This document shows positions 18,851 through 28,166 of a stretch of DNA of 30,385 nucleotides, piece after piece. Location of the stretch: positions 1 through 30,385 of the forward strand of contig JAQGAU010000352.1 of the NCBI GenBank assembly GCA_034698045.1, written 5' to 3'. Origin of the DNA: Paramacrobiotus richtersi (taxonomy: Eukaryota > Tardigrada > Eutardigrada > Parachela > Macrobiotidae). The notes under the pieces are model-generated. The model saw only the letters and a program-made list of their open reading frames with translations. It was not told the DNA's origin and did not search any database. The translations under genes were made by a program, and so were the position numbers. Positions within the stretch are counted from its first letter, which is position 1. The number at the start of each line of letters is the position of its first letter.

Positions 18851-19090
18851 AACCGGTAGAAGAAAATAAGATGCTTGTACATGCGTATGATTGCTGCCAT
18901 AGAAGAGCATACCGCGTCCTTGGAGCTATACCCATTTGAGGGTACCAAGGGTACTCTGAAGTTGTACAGAAGTGTGGCACTTTGGAAAAAAAGCTGCGAC
19001 AAATGACAGCGGAAGAAAGATTACTGAGCATAAGATATGCCATTCAGTGCAGGTGATCTTTATTTTTGTGCTCGTTCAACTACGACTTGA

Positions 19091-19454
19091 CTGACAGGAG
19101 CCACAACAAAATACAAAGTGCCAGCACAGAATTTGCTCAGGACTTATTCTCTGGTTTAGTTTTCCAGATCTTACTTGGGCGATTTGGTTCATAATAGCAC
19201 AGCTCTGGGATAATACAGTATAATAAAAAATAATATAATAAAGGATTGTTGTATTGTTGTCGATACACGCTGTTACGGTCGTATTCATGTCGTTTTGCCA
19301 CGTTTGTTAATTATTTTGTCATTTTTACACCCAAGAGATATTTTTCATTATTGTTTAAACTTTAACAAAAAAAAGGCTACTGCTAATAATAAAAGATAAT
19401 ATAATAAAGGATAATATAATTGACCACGTTGTTTACCGTCGTTGATATTCGTAT
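19091..19454. other. AT-rich stretch, AATATAATAAAGGAT repeated
   Basis: The AATAATATAATAAAGGAT-like string appears at about 19228-19246 and again near 19390-19412, suggesting a short local duplication. No gene recognised. Confidence 0.4.
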
Positions 19455-19665
19455 CGTATGTCGTGCATAGAACCTGATTGAACAGGTCATAATCCTTCGG
19501 GCCATAAATCATCCGCATTATGATGCACTCTTCAATTTCTTTATACAGCACGCACTTGCGCCGGTACGTTTGCCGGAAATCAATACTAGGTTCTTCTCAA
19601 GCGTCATTGCTTCCTGTGCAAATATGTAAAAACCTAAGAGACGATACAGGCAGCGAACGTTTGGT
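19455..19665 (+). repeat. Local duplication, module A (copy gamma)
   Basis: Matches 10441-10640 and the two blocks at 14590-14908. Shared stretches include GTCGTGCATAGAACCTGATT, GCGCCGGTACGTTT, CTCAAGCGTCATTGCTTCC and TGCAAATATGTAAAAACC. Confidence 0.55.
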
Positions 19666-19993
19666 TATGTACTGACAAAAGCAGCAACAAAATAGAATGT
19701 CGGCGCAAACTTATAGAGGACAGGGATGTATGTATATCCATTTTTAAAATGCCCCAGTTAATACACTCTATGTACCAATCCCGCGCCAGGTAAATTTACT
19801 CGTTCTAGTTTAAATTACCGGTAACGAAACTTCCGATTTAACATAACGCTGCGAAAGTTAGAAGGGTTCCTTTGTGACTACGCCACTCACACGACTAGGA
19901 CTGGAGCAAAGTGGCATGGTGAAATGTACTAGCACTAACAAAACGAAACGGAAATGCCTCTACGACGAGTCTGCGTAAAACAATAATCAACCT

Positions 19994-20772
19994 TCACTCA
20001 AATTCGACAGTGGCCGTTTGTACACCCCATTCGTCACTTTCTGGATGGATCCGCACCCAACACTCCGCAGTTGTTGGGCGGAACTTGAAGGTTTCGTATA
20101 TTGACACGGACATGGTCATTTCACACAAAGTACCGTTTTCCTTCGAGTGACGGGACGCAAACTCGAGACCGTTGACTCCACGCGGATAATATCGATATAT
20201 CTCGCGTAGATAATGGTTCGCAGGCACTTTGACAAATGCCCCATCGTACCGCCAGGCAAAAAACGGATCAGCTCCAGAACTGCAGTCGATGACCGTTTTG
20301 CACGTAAACATAAACTGCCAGTATCGTGTCGAAACATTCGGCATTTGACCGACGAATACATCTTTAGCGCGGAGTTTGGGTATAAGGTGGTACTGCTGCT
20401 GGCGGATACCAGTATTTGTGCCATTGTGAGCGAAACACTCCACCGTTCCAGCGGCATCCACAGTGATATTATGCATGAATAAGTAGCTTGTCTGATGTGT
20501 TTTACCATGACTGTAGAAAAAGGGTTTGTTGGTGACTGGAGCTGTTACTCTTGTGTCGAGCACCTGGTTTTGGTGATGCCACAGCAGATGCTCAGTGATG
20601 CTGTTTGGGTGTCCGGTAGGCAGGTCGCACGTGAAATTAACTGTCGTTCCCAGTTCTGCCCTTACCACGCCTGAGAGTGGATGACTATTGGGTTTGTTAA
20701 TGTGAGGCAGCGTAACTACGCCGTCGTGCATTTGTTCCATGGCATCCCGGACTGCAGCTTGGACCCGGTCTT
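19994..20772 (-). CDS. Two-domain immunoglobulin-like protein, main exon (paralogue of the 658 gene)
   Basis: Exon of about 259 codons entered by GTATTTACAG at 20782-20773 and ending TGA at 19994. It uses the same phase and position as the paralogue, starting DRVQAAVRDAM. Domain 1 runs NFTC...LLWHHQN...DAAGTVEC; domain 2 runs FTC...FFAWRYDG...AECWV. N-glycosylation sequons occur at NFT, NIT, NGT and NVS. There is no membrane segment. The 5' exon is unknown: the nearest frame, beginning MHKLISPEITLVSG at 20924, is signal-like but has no donor in the needed phase. The conserved blocks KDVFVGQM, STRYWQF and ANHYLREIYRYYP are shared with the copy at 658, so both copies appear to be under constraint. 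Confidence 0.75.
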
Positions 20773-21901
20773 CTGTAAATACAGTAGTTTAGCCTGAGCC
20801 CGTACTGTGTGTCAGATATCTGCGATCGCTGATTCATGCCATTCGTGTTCACTAAGCAGCCAAAGTAATTCGCGAAGAAAAATCCAGAAACAAGTGTTAT
20901 TTCAGGCGAAATGAGTTTGTGCATAACTTAGCTTCGGAAATCAATCTAAAAGCACACCTCCAGATTTTCAAACCTGCTGCGGCTGTCAAGAGGCATCTTA
21001 GTAACTTATAAAAAAAATTTCGCGCTTGTTCGTTCACATTCACTAGGTAATTGCCCTCGCTAATTGATAGCACTGGCACCGAAGCGAGCAGGAAGGCTCA
21101 TAAGTTTAATCAATGCGAAATACCGTCTCGGTACCGTGACCAACGGAATGGATAAAACTCTTTCCCGAGCAGGGGACGTCCGGTACTTTACCGCCATACC
21201 TCCAGTACCGTGACCCGTTTTTGTTGAACATACCGTGGTGAGTAGAGGAAGCATCCGTTACTGATTTGTTGGGGCACAATATTTCCGGTACCGTGACCGA
21301 GAGGACTGACCAGGAAAGCCATTTATATTGACTACACGACCTTCGCTTCGCTTGATGACCGAGATGACGTTGTTCATAACCTTTCATGACCTCTGCAGTA
21401 GCTTTGTTTACGCTAAAGATGCATAACCTGTACGTTAATTAACTCGCTGGTCAATTATGAGCACCGACATATTATGTCGATGTAGAACGCGCGCTTGGTG
21501 GGACTCCCATCATTTTGAGGTCGTAGACTACTTTGAACACTTTATGATGAGGCAACCTAATGTACTACATTAGGCAGTATTACATTGTTTGCAGTTGTTT
21601 ACTTCTGACGCCTTTTTTACGCAAACGATGCATTTCATGGCCAGAAAATTCACGAGTTGACTGGAGAGTCCCGATCTACAGCTTTTGGCAGATTTCTCCA
21701 GCAAAGTTTCAGTTTGGCTTTTTGTTAGGTACAATGCTGCCGCAGTTTTGGAACTATTTCTTTTGCGCCTAAGACGTGCGGAGATAACGACTTTAATGGT
21801 TGGTTTTTTATGTTATGAATTTGTGGAGAATTTAGCGATACCAGCGCAAGCACTGATGTGATATCAATGGCTGTTGCGGCGTTGCATATTAAATAAAGTT
21901 C
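20773..21901. other. Intergenic; three spaced GGTACCGTGACC motifs
   Basis: The 12-base string (G/A)GTACCGTGACC occurs at 21130-21141, 21204-21215 and 21287-21298, spaced 74 and 83 bases. The sequence between the motifs is not obviously repeated. No gene recognised; frames on the minus strand across the motifs look like chance. Confidence 0.4.
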
Positions 21902-22744
21902 CTAGATGTGCAGGTTGCAGTTTACTGTTCCTAGTCTGAAACTGGTATCAGGTATGTTCTCCGACTGACAATAAAATCGCAGCGAACAAATCACTTTACC
22001 CGGAGATAACGGGATAACGGGCGCCTTGGTCGTCGGTAAAGTTCGGGAAATCTCGCATCCATTAATTGAGGTCGAGAACATGATTAAAACCTGACCCAGC
22101 AAAACAGAGACTCCGCACCATTCACTCATGATGGACATCATAACGCGCTACGGTAAACCGTGGCACAAAGGGCGAGTTTTTTCGTACATCTAGTCCTTTT
22201 TCCTGGCTGGAAGATCTTGTCTTCTTTTTCTTTGTCGTAGAAAATCTTTTGCATGCACATAGCCATAACGGTGATAACGCGCTTACGTCAGCTGACGCTT
22301 ATTTAGCTTTAGTACGTAAAACATCGTCCATGAAACGCTCTTGTTGTGTGCTTGACGTTGCCATGGAAAAGCATCGGACGAAAGCGTACCATGACACTGG
22401 CAGAGAACTCAATACTGTAGCACACACAATAATGATATTATAGTACCGTAATCGTGAGAGTACTGCGTTTGTTGCCTGAACTTCGCCCAGTAAACCGAGT
22501 AGCTTTGTTTCGCTAGTTATTCCCAAACGGCGAACAATTTGAAACAATTCGTGAAATGTTCGAAAACAAAATTTGTGAAAAAGCCATTTCCATGCTGGAA
22601 AAGACGATCCTTAGTGCACAACAACATGTCCAAAAACTATTTTGTCCCAGGAAAACTTATGAGCAGCTTTATTTTGAACTGACATTACAGAATATTGATT
22701 TGTAAATAGCCAGTAAAAATCAGGTTTCCGGTTTATATGCGATT
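21902..22744. other. Unassigned; two weak minus-strand frames
   Basis: A 79-codon frame at 21902-22141 (-) begins with a hydrophobic stretch (CGVSVLLGQVLIMF). An 82-codon frame at 22299-22547 (-) has one hydrophobic segment (YYNIIIVCATVLSSL) after a leucine-rich helix (TKLLGLLGEVQATN). The second frame continues upstream to a TTTTCCAG acceptor-like site, so it may be an exon. Neither is recognised. Confidence 0.2.
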
Positions 22745-23350
22745 GTGAGCGTAACAATGCAAAGTCAAGTGGGAATCATTTTGCGTGGAAAGGTCATGCT
22801 GCCCCACTTTCATGATGTATGCAAACTGAAGCCTATTAATGGTGAAATCCAGCCCGTTTGTCAACCAGTGCCATCAGGTTCGTCATGCCACAAGGACGAA
22901 ACCATCAGGTCTCTGGTCTGGGTACCATGGAAAGGTCACCAACCCGCAAACGTGGAAAATACAACCTGATGACCTCCTCAGCTCTATCAGCAAACTGGTG
23001 ACGATATTAATGCGGACCCTTGTCAGTTTCCCAAATTTCTGAATCTGTTGAACCAGTCTGCGAAAAGTTGCGAACAAATCGCTATCTCAAGATCCAGCGT
23101 ATCGCCCAAGACCAAATGAACTGCTGCCATGATATCAACGCGCTCTTCACGGAAGAGATTTCCTGTATCGACAGTCAGAGTTTCGATTCACCCGAATGGC
23201 ACTGCGATCGGTTTGTGAAGCGTGAATTGTCTTCTGGCATGGACTACGCTTTATTGGGTTACTTTACTTTAGGCAACAAGCCAAAAATGAAATTGCACGG
23301 CTGATTGATCACATGGGTATATTATCGTCCAAGGTACCCCGTAGTACTCT
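22745..23350 (+). pseudogene. Possible decayed protein-kinase C-lobe fragment
   Basis: After a CCTCCTCAG site, one frame reads LYQQTGDDINADPCQFPKF, then LNLLNQSAKSCEQIAIS. Shifting one base gives SQDPAYRPRPNELLP. Together this resembles the kinase subdomain X-XI end, where a C...DP..RP...ELL pattern follows a short helix with a conserved Cys. The frame breaks immediately, and downstream frames (DINALFTEEISCIDSQSFDS, then AKNEIARLIDHMGILSSKV) do not match kinases. No catalytic loop is seen in the window. Low confidence. Confidence 0.25.
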
Positions 23351-24068
23351 TACGTGCGGGTTTTATTTTTTGGGTTGGGAAATTTACAACCAAGTTTCGT
23401 CAGGCCCAGAATCTTCAGTTTCCGACCACCACGTTCGAGACTTTCCACAACTCCGGACAGCGAATCTATGTATGCAAGTTTGCCAATATTTATAAGTTAG
23501 TGCCAAGTACGAGTAAACACCATCGATTATTTGACTCGAACTTTTTTCTGTATTACTAGTAAAAAATTGTAGGTTTTGCTTAATTTGTTTTTCGTTAATT
23601 ATTATTGTAGATTATAATTTCCATCTATTATACTGTAGTATATGTTTTATTTCCATTTTAACTGAATTCTTATAGTGTCGGCATATTGTATTAACTAGTA
23701 ATAAAATTACCTGGATTTATAACTGACTGAAAAGTATAATATTTTGACTATTGAATATAACCATTTTGCTCCTCGTGCCAGCGCTGCGCCTCGGCAGACT
23801 TTCGTAATCGTACTACATACACAAACCGGACAATTCATAACAATATTATCGATTCCACAAGCTGCGTCGTACATTCTGCGAGAGACTCGTAAAATATCAG
23901 AAATTCGCGCGAATAAGGAATTAGCGCACTTTTCCATGGTAAAAAGCATAAACAAATTGCTAGAAAATTGTGTTCCAAGTTTCTAACTAACCCCGTTTAC
24001 TAACTCGGCTGGATGCCACGACAAGTTCATACATTTCTTGCGTAACGCATTAACCAAGTGAATTTTAG
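23351..24068. other. Upstream region of the tubulin acetyltransferase gene
   Basis: AT-rich around 23560-23720. A frame at 23744-23986 (+) contains SIPQAASYILRETRKI but does not resemble the acetyltransferase N-terminus and has no donor in the phase required by the exon at 24069. The 5' exon(s) of that gene should lie here or further upstream. Confidence 0.3.
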
Positions 24069-24796
24069 AATGAAAGGCGCGGTAATGGCATTTATGCGCG
24101 TTGGATGGAAAACGCTTCTCCTAGAGGATCTCGATGGTTTCACAGTCAAAGAGGATATGTTTTTCTTGCACGACATGCACGTGGCGCAGTGCAGCCAACG
24201 AAAAGGTTACGGAAAGAAACTATTGGATTTTGTTACAGTGGTAAGCGATGTTCTCACTTCTCTCTAAAGCAAAAATTTCTCTTCATCTTCCACAGCATGA
24301 GCGCGTTGCACCATGGGAAATCGCCATCGATCAGCCAACAAAAGGACTAATTAAGTTCTTCGCCAAACACTATTACCTCAGAGACTTCGTCCCTCAAGCA
24401 CAAGGACGATATGTGGTCTGGAAACGGTACTTTGATCAAGTACATCCAGCGTGCAAAAGCGGGAGTAAGTTCGCCGTGTACTGATTTAAATGAAAATGGA
24501 ACGATGGAAGGTCTTCGTTTGCAGTTAAGCTGGAACCGCAGTGTCACACTTATACCCGTAATGTTCGCGATTACTTGGGCGGACCATGGCCGGTGCGTTG
24601 TTTTCCGGGTGATACGCTACACAAGCATGATTACTTTAACTGGCATCCACCAGTTTGTGCCAGTTTGTCCAATGACGTTGAAATGAAAACACCGAAGGAG
24701 CTTTGGTCGTTTACTATGCTGCGACATAATCATGAAAACAGGGAGATTAACCGACGGATGGCTGACCTTTGCAGATGGCATCCTACCCGGATTTAA
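24069..24796 (+). CDS. Alpha-tubulin N-acetyltransferase (MEC-17/ATAT1-like), 3' three exons
   Basis: Exons are 24069-24240, 24296-24464 and 24525-24796 (TAA). Introns are 55 and 60 bp with GTAAGC/CCACAG and GTAAGT/TTTGCAG ends; junction phases 0 and 1 agree. Family signatures: KGAVMAFMRVGWKTLLL (beta strands before the active site), QRKGYGKKLLDF (acetyl-CoA Q/RxxGxG loop), and HERVAPWEIAIDQPTKGLIK with FFAKHYYL (the family's AIDRPS...L..FL.KHY). The Asp of AID corresponds to the catalytic Asp of the human enzyme. At the place of the human active-site Cys this protein has Phe (MFFLHDMHV), by my alignment. A 90-residue tail follows the domain, ending RWHPTRI. The N-terminus is missing: entry is by AATTTTAG and needs two bases from an upstream exon. 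The enzyme acetylates the luminal Lys40 of alpha-tubulin. An AATAAA lies at 25064-25069. A decayed copy of the 3' end lies at 26229-26345. Confidence 0.85.
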
Positions 24797-25580
24797 TGCA
24801 CCAGATTGTCAACTTCTTTTTCTTTTTGACAGTTCTCAGCACTTTGTATGCTTCCATGTTTTGATCTTTTCACTTGTTTTATGGGAACGTGGCTGTTCTT
24901 ACCATTATCTGCTCGACATACTCGTAATGATTTCAATTGTTTTCCTCTTTTTCGAACGATCAAGGCACCTAATCGCCTGAAATACTGACTATCCTGTCTG
25001 TATTTTCGTATATCTGTTGCGAGCTCCGTGGAATACGAGAACTGCCGTTATATCAAGATATAGAATAAAATTCGATTATTTACTGTACAGTTATGTGTCT
25101 GATGGAATAAAGTCGAAATTGATCATTTTCACCTACAGATGAATTGTAAATAAATGCTCATCATCATCAGGAACTGCAATTATCACATTGCGCGGTATAC
25201 GTGTACGGCCTGGTGCTTTGACTTTTATATGGTAGCGTAAAAGAGTGGTTTATGTACCAGCCTACACAGGGAACGAAGCAGCCTCACATTGTTAGCAAAA
25301 CACCGTGTATGCTGTAAATAAATGCTGCACGTTACTGTCTAACTTTCCATCGCGGACCACGGTCGATAACTGAATCAGCTTCGTTATTAGAAGCGTATCT
25401 TTTCTCCAACCGATCGCGAGAAGCGATTACTAGCTAAGCTTCTAAAGTCCCTTTTTCGTCAGCTTAGTTGTCGTCCGCATACTGCGCAATTTGCAACAGC
25501 GGCATTCCAACAACAGTTTATCAGCGGTATTAATAGCATCCTTCTGTGAAGTCCTGTGTGAAGAAAACAGCAAATTAACA
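24797..25580. other. Intergenic between acetyltransferase and first thyroglobulin-like gene
   Basis: Contains the AATAAA at 25064-25069 and the promoter region of the downstream gene. The string CGATAACTGAATCAGC at about 25364 recurs as CGATAACTGAATAGC at about 26800, upstream of the second thyroglobulin-like gene, supporting duplication of this spacer too. Confidence 0.5.
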
Positions 25581-26000
25581 ATGCATTGCAAGCTATTCTT
25601 TATTCTGGTGTTATTGTCGGTAGCGGCCGCCGAAAGACCCAACGCTCGGCGTTGTCTACGGTACGGACGAGTGACTTTAACGAACGGCCAGACGGTGGAC
25701 GGGTACAAAAACGTCAAAGGATGTGGATGTGACGCCGCACGCAGCCAGGAATGGGACCAACCGCGCTGTACGCCATCCATCAGAAAATGCTCCGTTTCTG
25801 CGAATTACTGATTAGGTTTTTTCTGCGTTGCAGTTGCCAACACTTACGCTCCGGTATGTATCAAGGGCGGTGAATGGGGATCCGTGCAAACCGATTATGT
25901 CAACCGGTGGTGCGTCGACACCAATGGGAACCAGATTTCGCCTGCTGTACCCAAGACGGATAGGAGTTCTCTGAAGCCTTGCCATCAGTACCGATCGTAA
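25581..26000 (+). CDS. Secreted thyroglobulin type-1-like protein, copy A
   Basis: Exon 1 is 25581-25767, exon 2 is 25834-26000 (TAA); phase 1 at the 66-bp intron (donor CGCT|GTACGC, acceptor GTTGCAG). ATG 25581 is chosen because a signal peptide follows (MHCKLFFILVLLSVAAA). The frame is open further upstream but without hydrophobicity. The product is 117 residues. After a short N-terminal part with RRCLRYG and NGQTVDGYKN come CGCDAAR, YAPVCIKGGEW, VQTDYVNRWCVDTNGNQIS and a C-terminal CHQYRS. The Y-x-P-x-C...W-C-V-D-x-x-G order is that of the thyroglobulin type-1 domain, often found in protease inhibitors and matrix proteins. The family's QC and first CWC cysteines are absent (QT and RWC). 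Copy B at 27021 shares intron position and both losses. An AATAAA at 26232-26237 is a possible poly(A) signal. Confidence 0.75.
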
Positions 26001-26228
26001 AGAAAGACTCTCTCGTGATTGAATTAACGAGCCACTGGGAGGTTGTTTTATTCTGTTTGTGAAGTGACGCTAAACAGAGCGCTGCGAGTTGTTAGTGGTC
26101 GTCAGTTTGTGTTGTTAGGTACGTATATTCGCCAAATCACAGAACAGCATACTCCATAATAGCAGTTTTTTGTGGTCTAATGGATTAGTCAGGCGCTTAT
26201 GTTAGCTTATGTTAGTTATGTCTGTCTC
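26001..26228. other. 3' flank of copy A
   Basis: Untranslated or intergenic sequence between the copy A stop and the acetyltransferase remnant. Nothing further recognised. Confidence 0.4.
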
Positions 26229-26345
26229 TGAAATAAAACGCTGCTTACATTTGGTCGTTTAAATATGTGCTGCAACATAATCATGAAAACACTGAGTTAA
26301 CGGAGGGATGGCTGACCTTTGGAGGTGGCATCGTATGCGATTAAT
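26229..26345 (+). pseudogene. Decayed copy of the acetyltransferase 3' end
   Basis: Aligns with the end of the last exon of the gene at 24069-24796, about 24681-24796. Identical stretches include TTTGGTCGTTT, ACATAATCATGAAAACA and GGATGGCTGACCTTTG. Small indels break the frame. It stands in the same order and at nearly the same distance before copy B (about 680 bases) as the real gene does before copy A (785 bases). Confidence 0.8.
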
Positions 26346-27020
26346 AATCCTGCTTTTGGACTATTTTGCTTTTGGGTCCTTTTCTTAATATAATTTCTTA
26401 CAACTGCTCGATTTTTAATTGCTGAATTTAAAATATAACTCGAGATTACAAAAGCGTGCGGACATTGGAGTTAATTAACAAAAGGCCCCTGTCGGGGCCG
26501 AATCACTGAAAAAACATCATCCAAGTTAGCCGAAGCCGGTGCTGTGCCCATTATGCCCATTTCTTACAAGTAAGCTTTGTTGGCCCCGAGTTGCGAATAA
26601 ATACGCGACCCAAACCAATAATATGATGTACTAAAGTTTGTTGAGAATTGGGCAATTGTTTTTCTTCTACCCAAACTGTGGAAAGCTATGACATTCCACA
26701 GTTGTTAATGCTGGCGTGTTATAGCGGTCTACGAGATCTGATCAAGATTAATCTTGCTGATTCTTCCCGCTGCATGCTTGGGTTCTGTGTGTCGATCGCT
26801 CGATAACTGAATAGCATATCTCGATTATCAGCTATACACTACATACATACATCTTTCTCGGGCACATTGCAAAAAGCGATGTTTCTGCAGTTCTATTCCT
26901 AAACAGCTTTACGCCGTGAAATGCACGAGCGTGCAAAGAGCTTTTCATTTGCAATATAATTACACAGTGATCAGGGCATTTTTCGCAACTTTCGGCTGAG
27001 TCCATTTTAAAGCTTCGAAC
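26346..27020. other. Intergenic, promoter side of copy B
   Basis: No gene recognised. It carries the CGATAACTGAATAGC string shared with the spacer before copy A, and GGCCCC-rich inverted bases at about 26484-26503 (GGCCCCTGTCGGGGCC). Confidence 0.4.
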
Positions 27021-27452
27021 ATGCTGCGCCAGCTCTTGTTTATCCTGGCCCTAATATCTATAGCGGCCGCGCAAAGCCGACACTCTGAGCGGTGTATGCG
27101 TTACGGTCCGATAACTCTGCCGAATGGCCAGACGGTGGATGGTTACACCAACATTGTTCAAGGCTGTGGATGCGAGGCCGCCCGGGACCGAGAATTTCAA
27201 CATCCCCGCTGTAAGTATCTTTCCAATTTCCATCAGGATCAATGCTTGCTTTGTGTGGAATAATGACTAACTTGTCTTCGTGTTGCAGCTACCAACAACT
27301 ATGCTCCAGTGTGTATGTATGACGGCAGATGGGTCACCGTGCAAACCGATGATGTCAACCAGTGGTGCGTCGACACTAACGGGAACCAGATTTCCCTGAC
27401 AATACCCCAGACGGACCCGAGTTCTTTGACATCGTGCCATCAGTACCTTTAA
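27021..27452 (+). CDS. Secreted thyroglobulin type-1-like protein, copy B
   Basis: Exon 1 is 27021-27210 (donor CGCT|GTAAGT), exon 2 is 27289-27452 (acceptor GTTGCAG, TAA). The junction is phase 1; the intron is 78 bp. The start ATG follows CTTCGAAC and opens a signal peptide (MLRQLLFILALISIAAA, probably cleaved before QSRHS). The product is 117 residues with SERCMRYG, NGQTVDGYTN, GCGCEAAR, YAPVCMYDGRW, VQTDDVNQWCVDTNGNQ and a C-terminal SCHQYL. As in copy A, the QC and first CWC cysteines of the usual type-1 domain are replaced (QT, QWC) while WCVD and the flanking cysteines remain. An AATAAA at 27624-27629 follows. Likely exported; whether it inhibits a protease is unknown. Confidence 0.8.
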
Positions 27453-27623
27453 ACACCGATCCTTTTTAAATCAGTGTTCTCTCATTGCTAATTTCGTCGC
27501 GGTTTTGGACGCGATGCTGAGTAATAAGGCGCTGTTATTCAACGAGATGAGGTTGGATGTTTTAACACATAACATTTCGAAACGCGTAGTTATCTTGTGT
27601 GCAAACCACTGTACCGTGAAAGT

Positions 27624-27629
27624 AATAAA
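27624..27629 (+). other. AATAAA poly(A) signal of copy B
   Basis: Hexamer 172 bases after the copy B stop codon. Confidence 0.5.
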
Positions 27630-27970
27630 GTTTGATCAGTACCGTTCATACAGAAGGTTTTAGCATGACTACATTGCCAAATTTTATGAACCAGTCTGGC
27701 CAGTTACCGTCTTGCTTAGGCAACACGTTTCTAGCTGTTTTTTGCGGCATTGATGTATCTGGTCCGATAGTCTTGCTCCTCATTCTTATTTTACAATATT
27801 ATTCTCAGCGAAAAAAAACAGTCAGTTCTCTTTTTCCGTTGATGTTGCTATTGTCATGCGTACGTAAGGCATTTATAAATAAAGTGAATGTGCATATGGA
27901 CGTGTCTTCAAGGTCGACTCGACGAAATAACTGACAAAGGGTTCACCGTAGACAGCATACGATGCGCAGC
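27630..27970. other. Intergenic, nothing recognised
   Basis: A 100-codon plus-strand frame (27632-27934) has a hydrophobic middle but no start context or splice sites, and lies just beyond the copy B poly(A) signal. I treat it as chance. Confidence 0.4.
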
Positions 27971-27976
27971 TTTATT
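27971..27976 (-). other. AATAAA poly(A) signal of the PDI-like gene
   Basis: TTTATT on the plus strand, about 190 bases downstream of the stop at 28167. Confidence 0.45.
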
Positions 27977-28166
27977 GTATTTACACAGTTCATAAAGCAA
28001 TGCTTGGTCGGCAACAGAAAAATCTCGACTCTGGCTGATATAACTCATATACTGTAAGCCGCTCAGCTGTTAACGCCACACATTCCAACGGAAAAATGCC
28101 GACATTATCGTATCATAATGATAACATTATTCCTTATAATCACGGCCAGCCTTTCGAAACCGCTGT

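Larger units (their letters stand above)
17980..19090 (+). repeat. Local duplication, copy gamma (modules C, D, B), possible multi-exon gene
   Basis: Modules C (17985-18075), D (18090-18310) and B (18800-19090) match 12561-12660, 13745-13965 and 10722-11125. Coding-looking pieces include MTNNLHRLLINESFPFL (18171-18221) and a 68-codon frame at 18457-18663 with AAFIDMRHNPVAG that ends against a GTAAGC donor at 18661. Further on are VDEPVEENK, then CCHRRAYRVLG, and after an in-frame TGA, YSEVVQKCGTLEKKLRQ and TAEERLLSIRYAIQC up to a CAG|GTGATC donor. I could not join these into one clean model, so the locus may be a decayed gene or need splice evidence. Confidence 0.4.

Noticed and set aside
20697-20924. 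Signal-peptide exon (MHKLISPEITLVSG) for the minus-strand Ig gene
   Set aside because: No donor within the frame matches the phase needed by the Ig exon, so it was not joined.
27632-27934. 100-codon frame with a membrane-like middle
   Set aside because: It begins just past the copy B poly(A) signal, has no signal context and no family resemblance.
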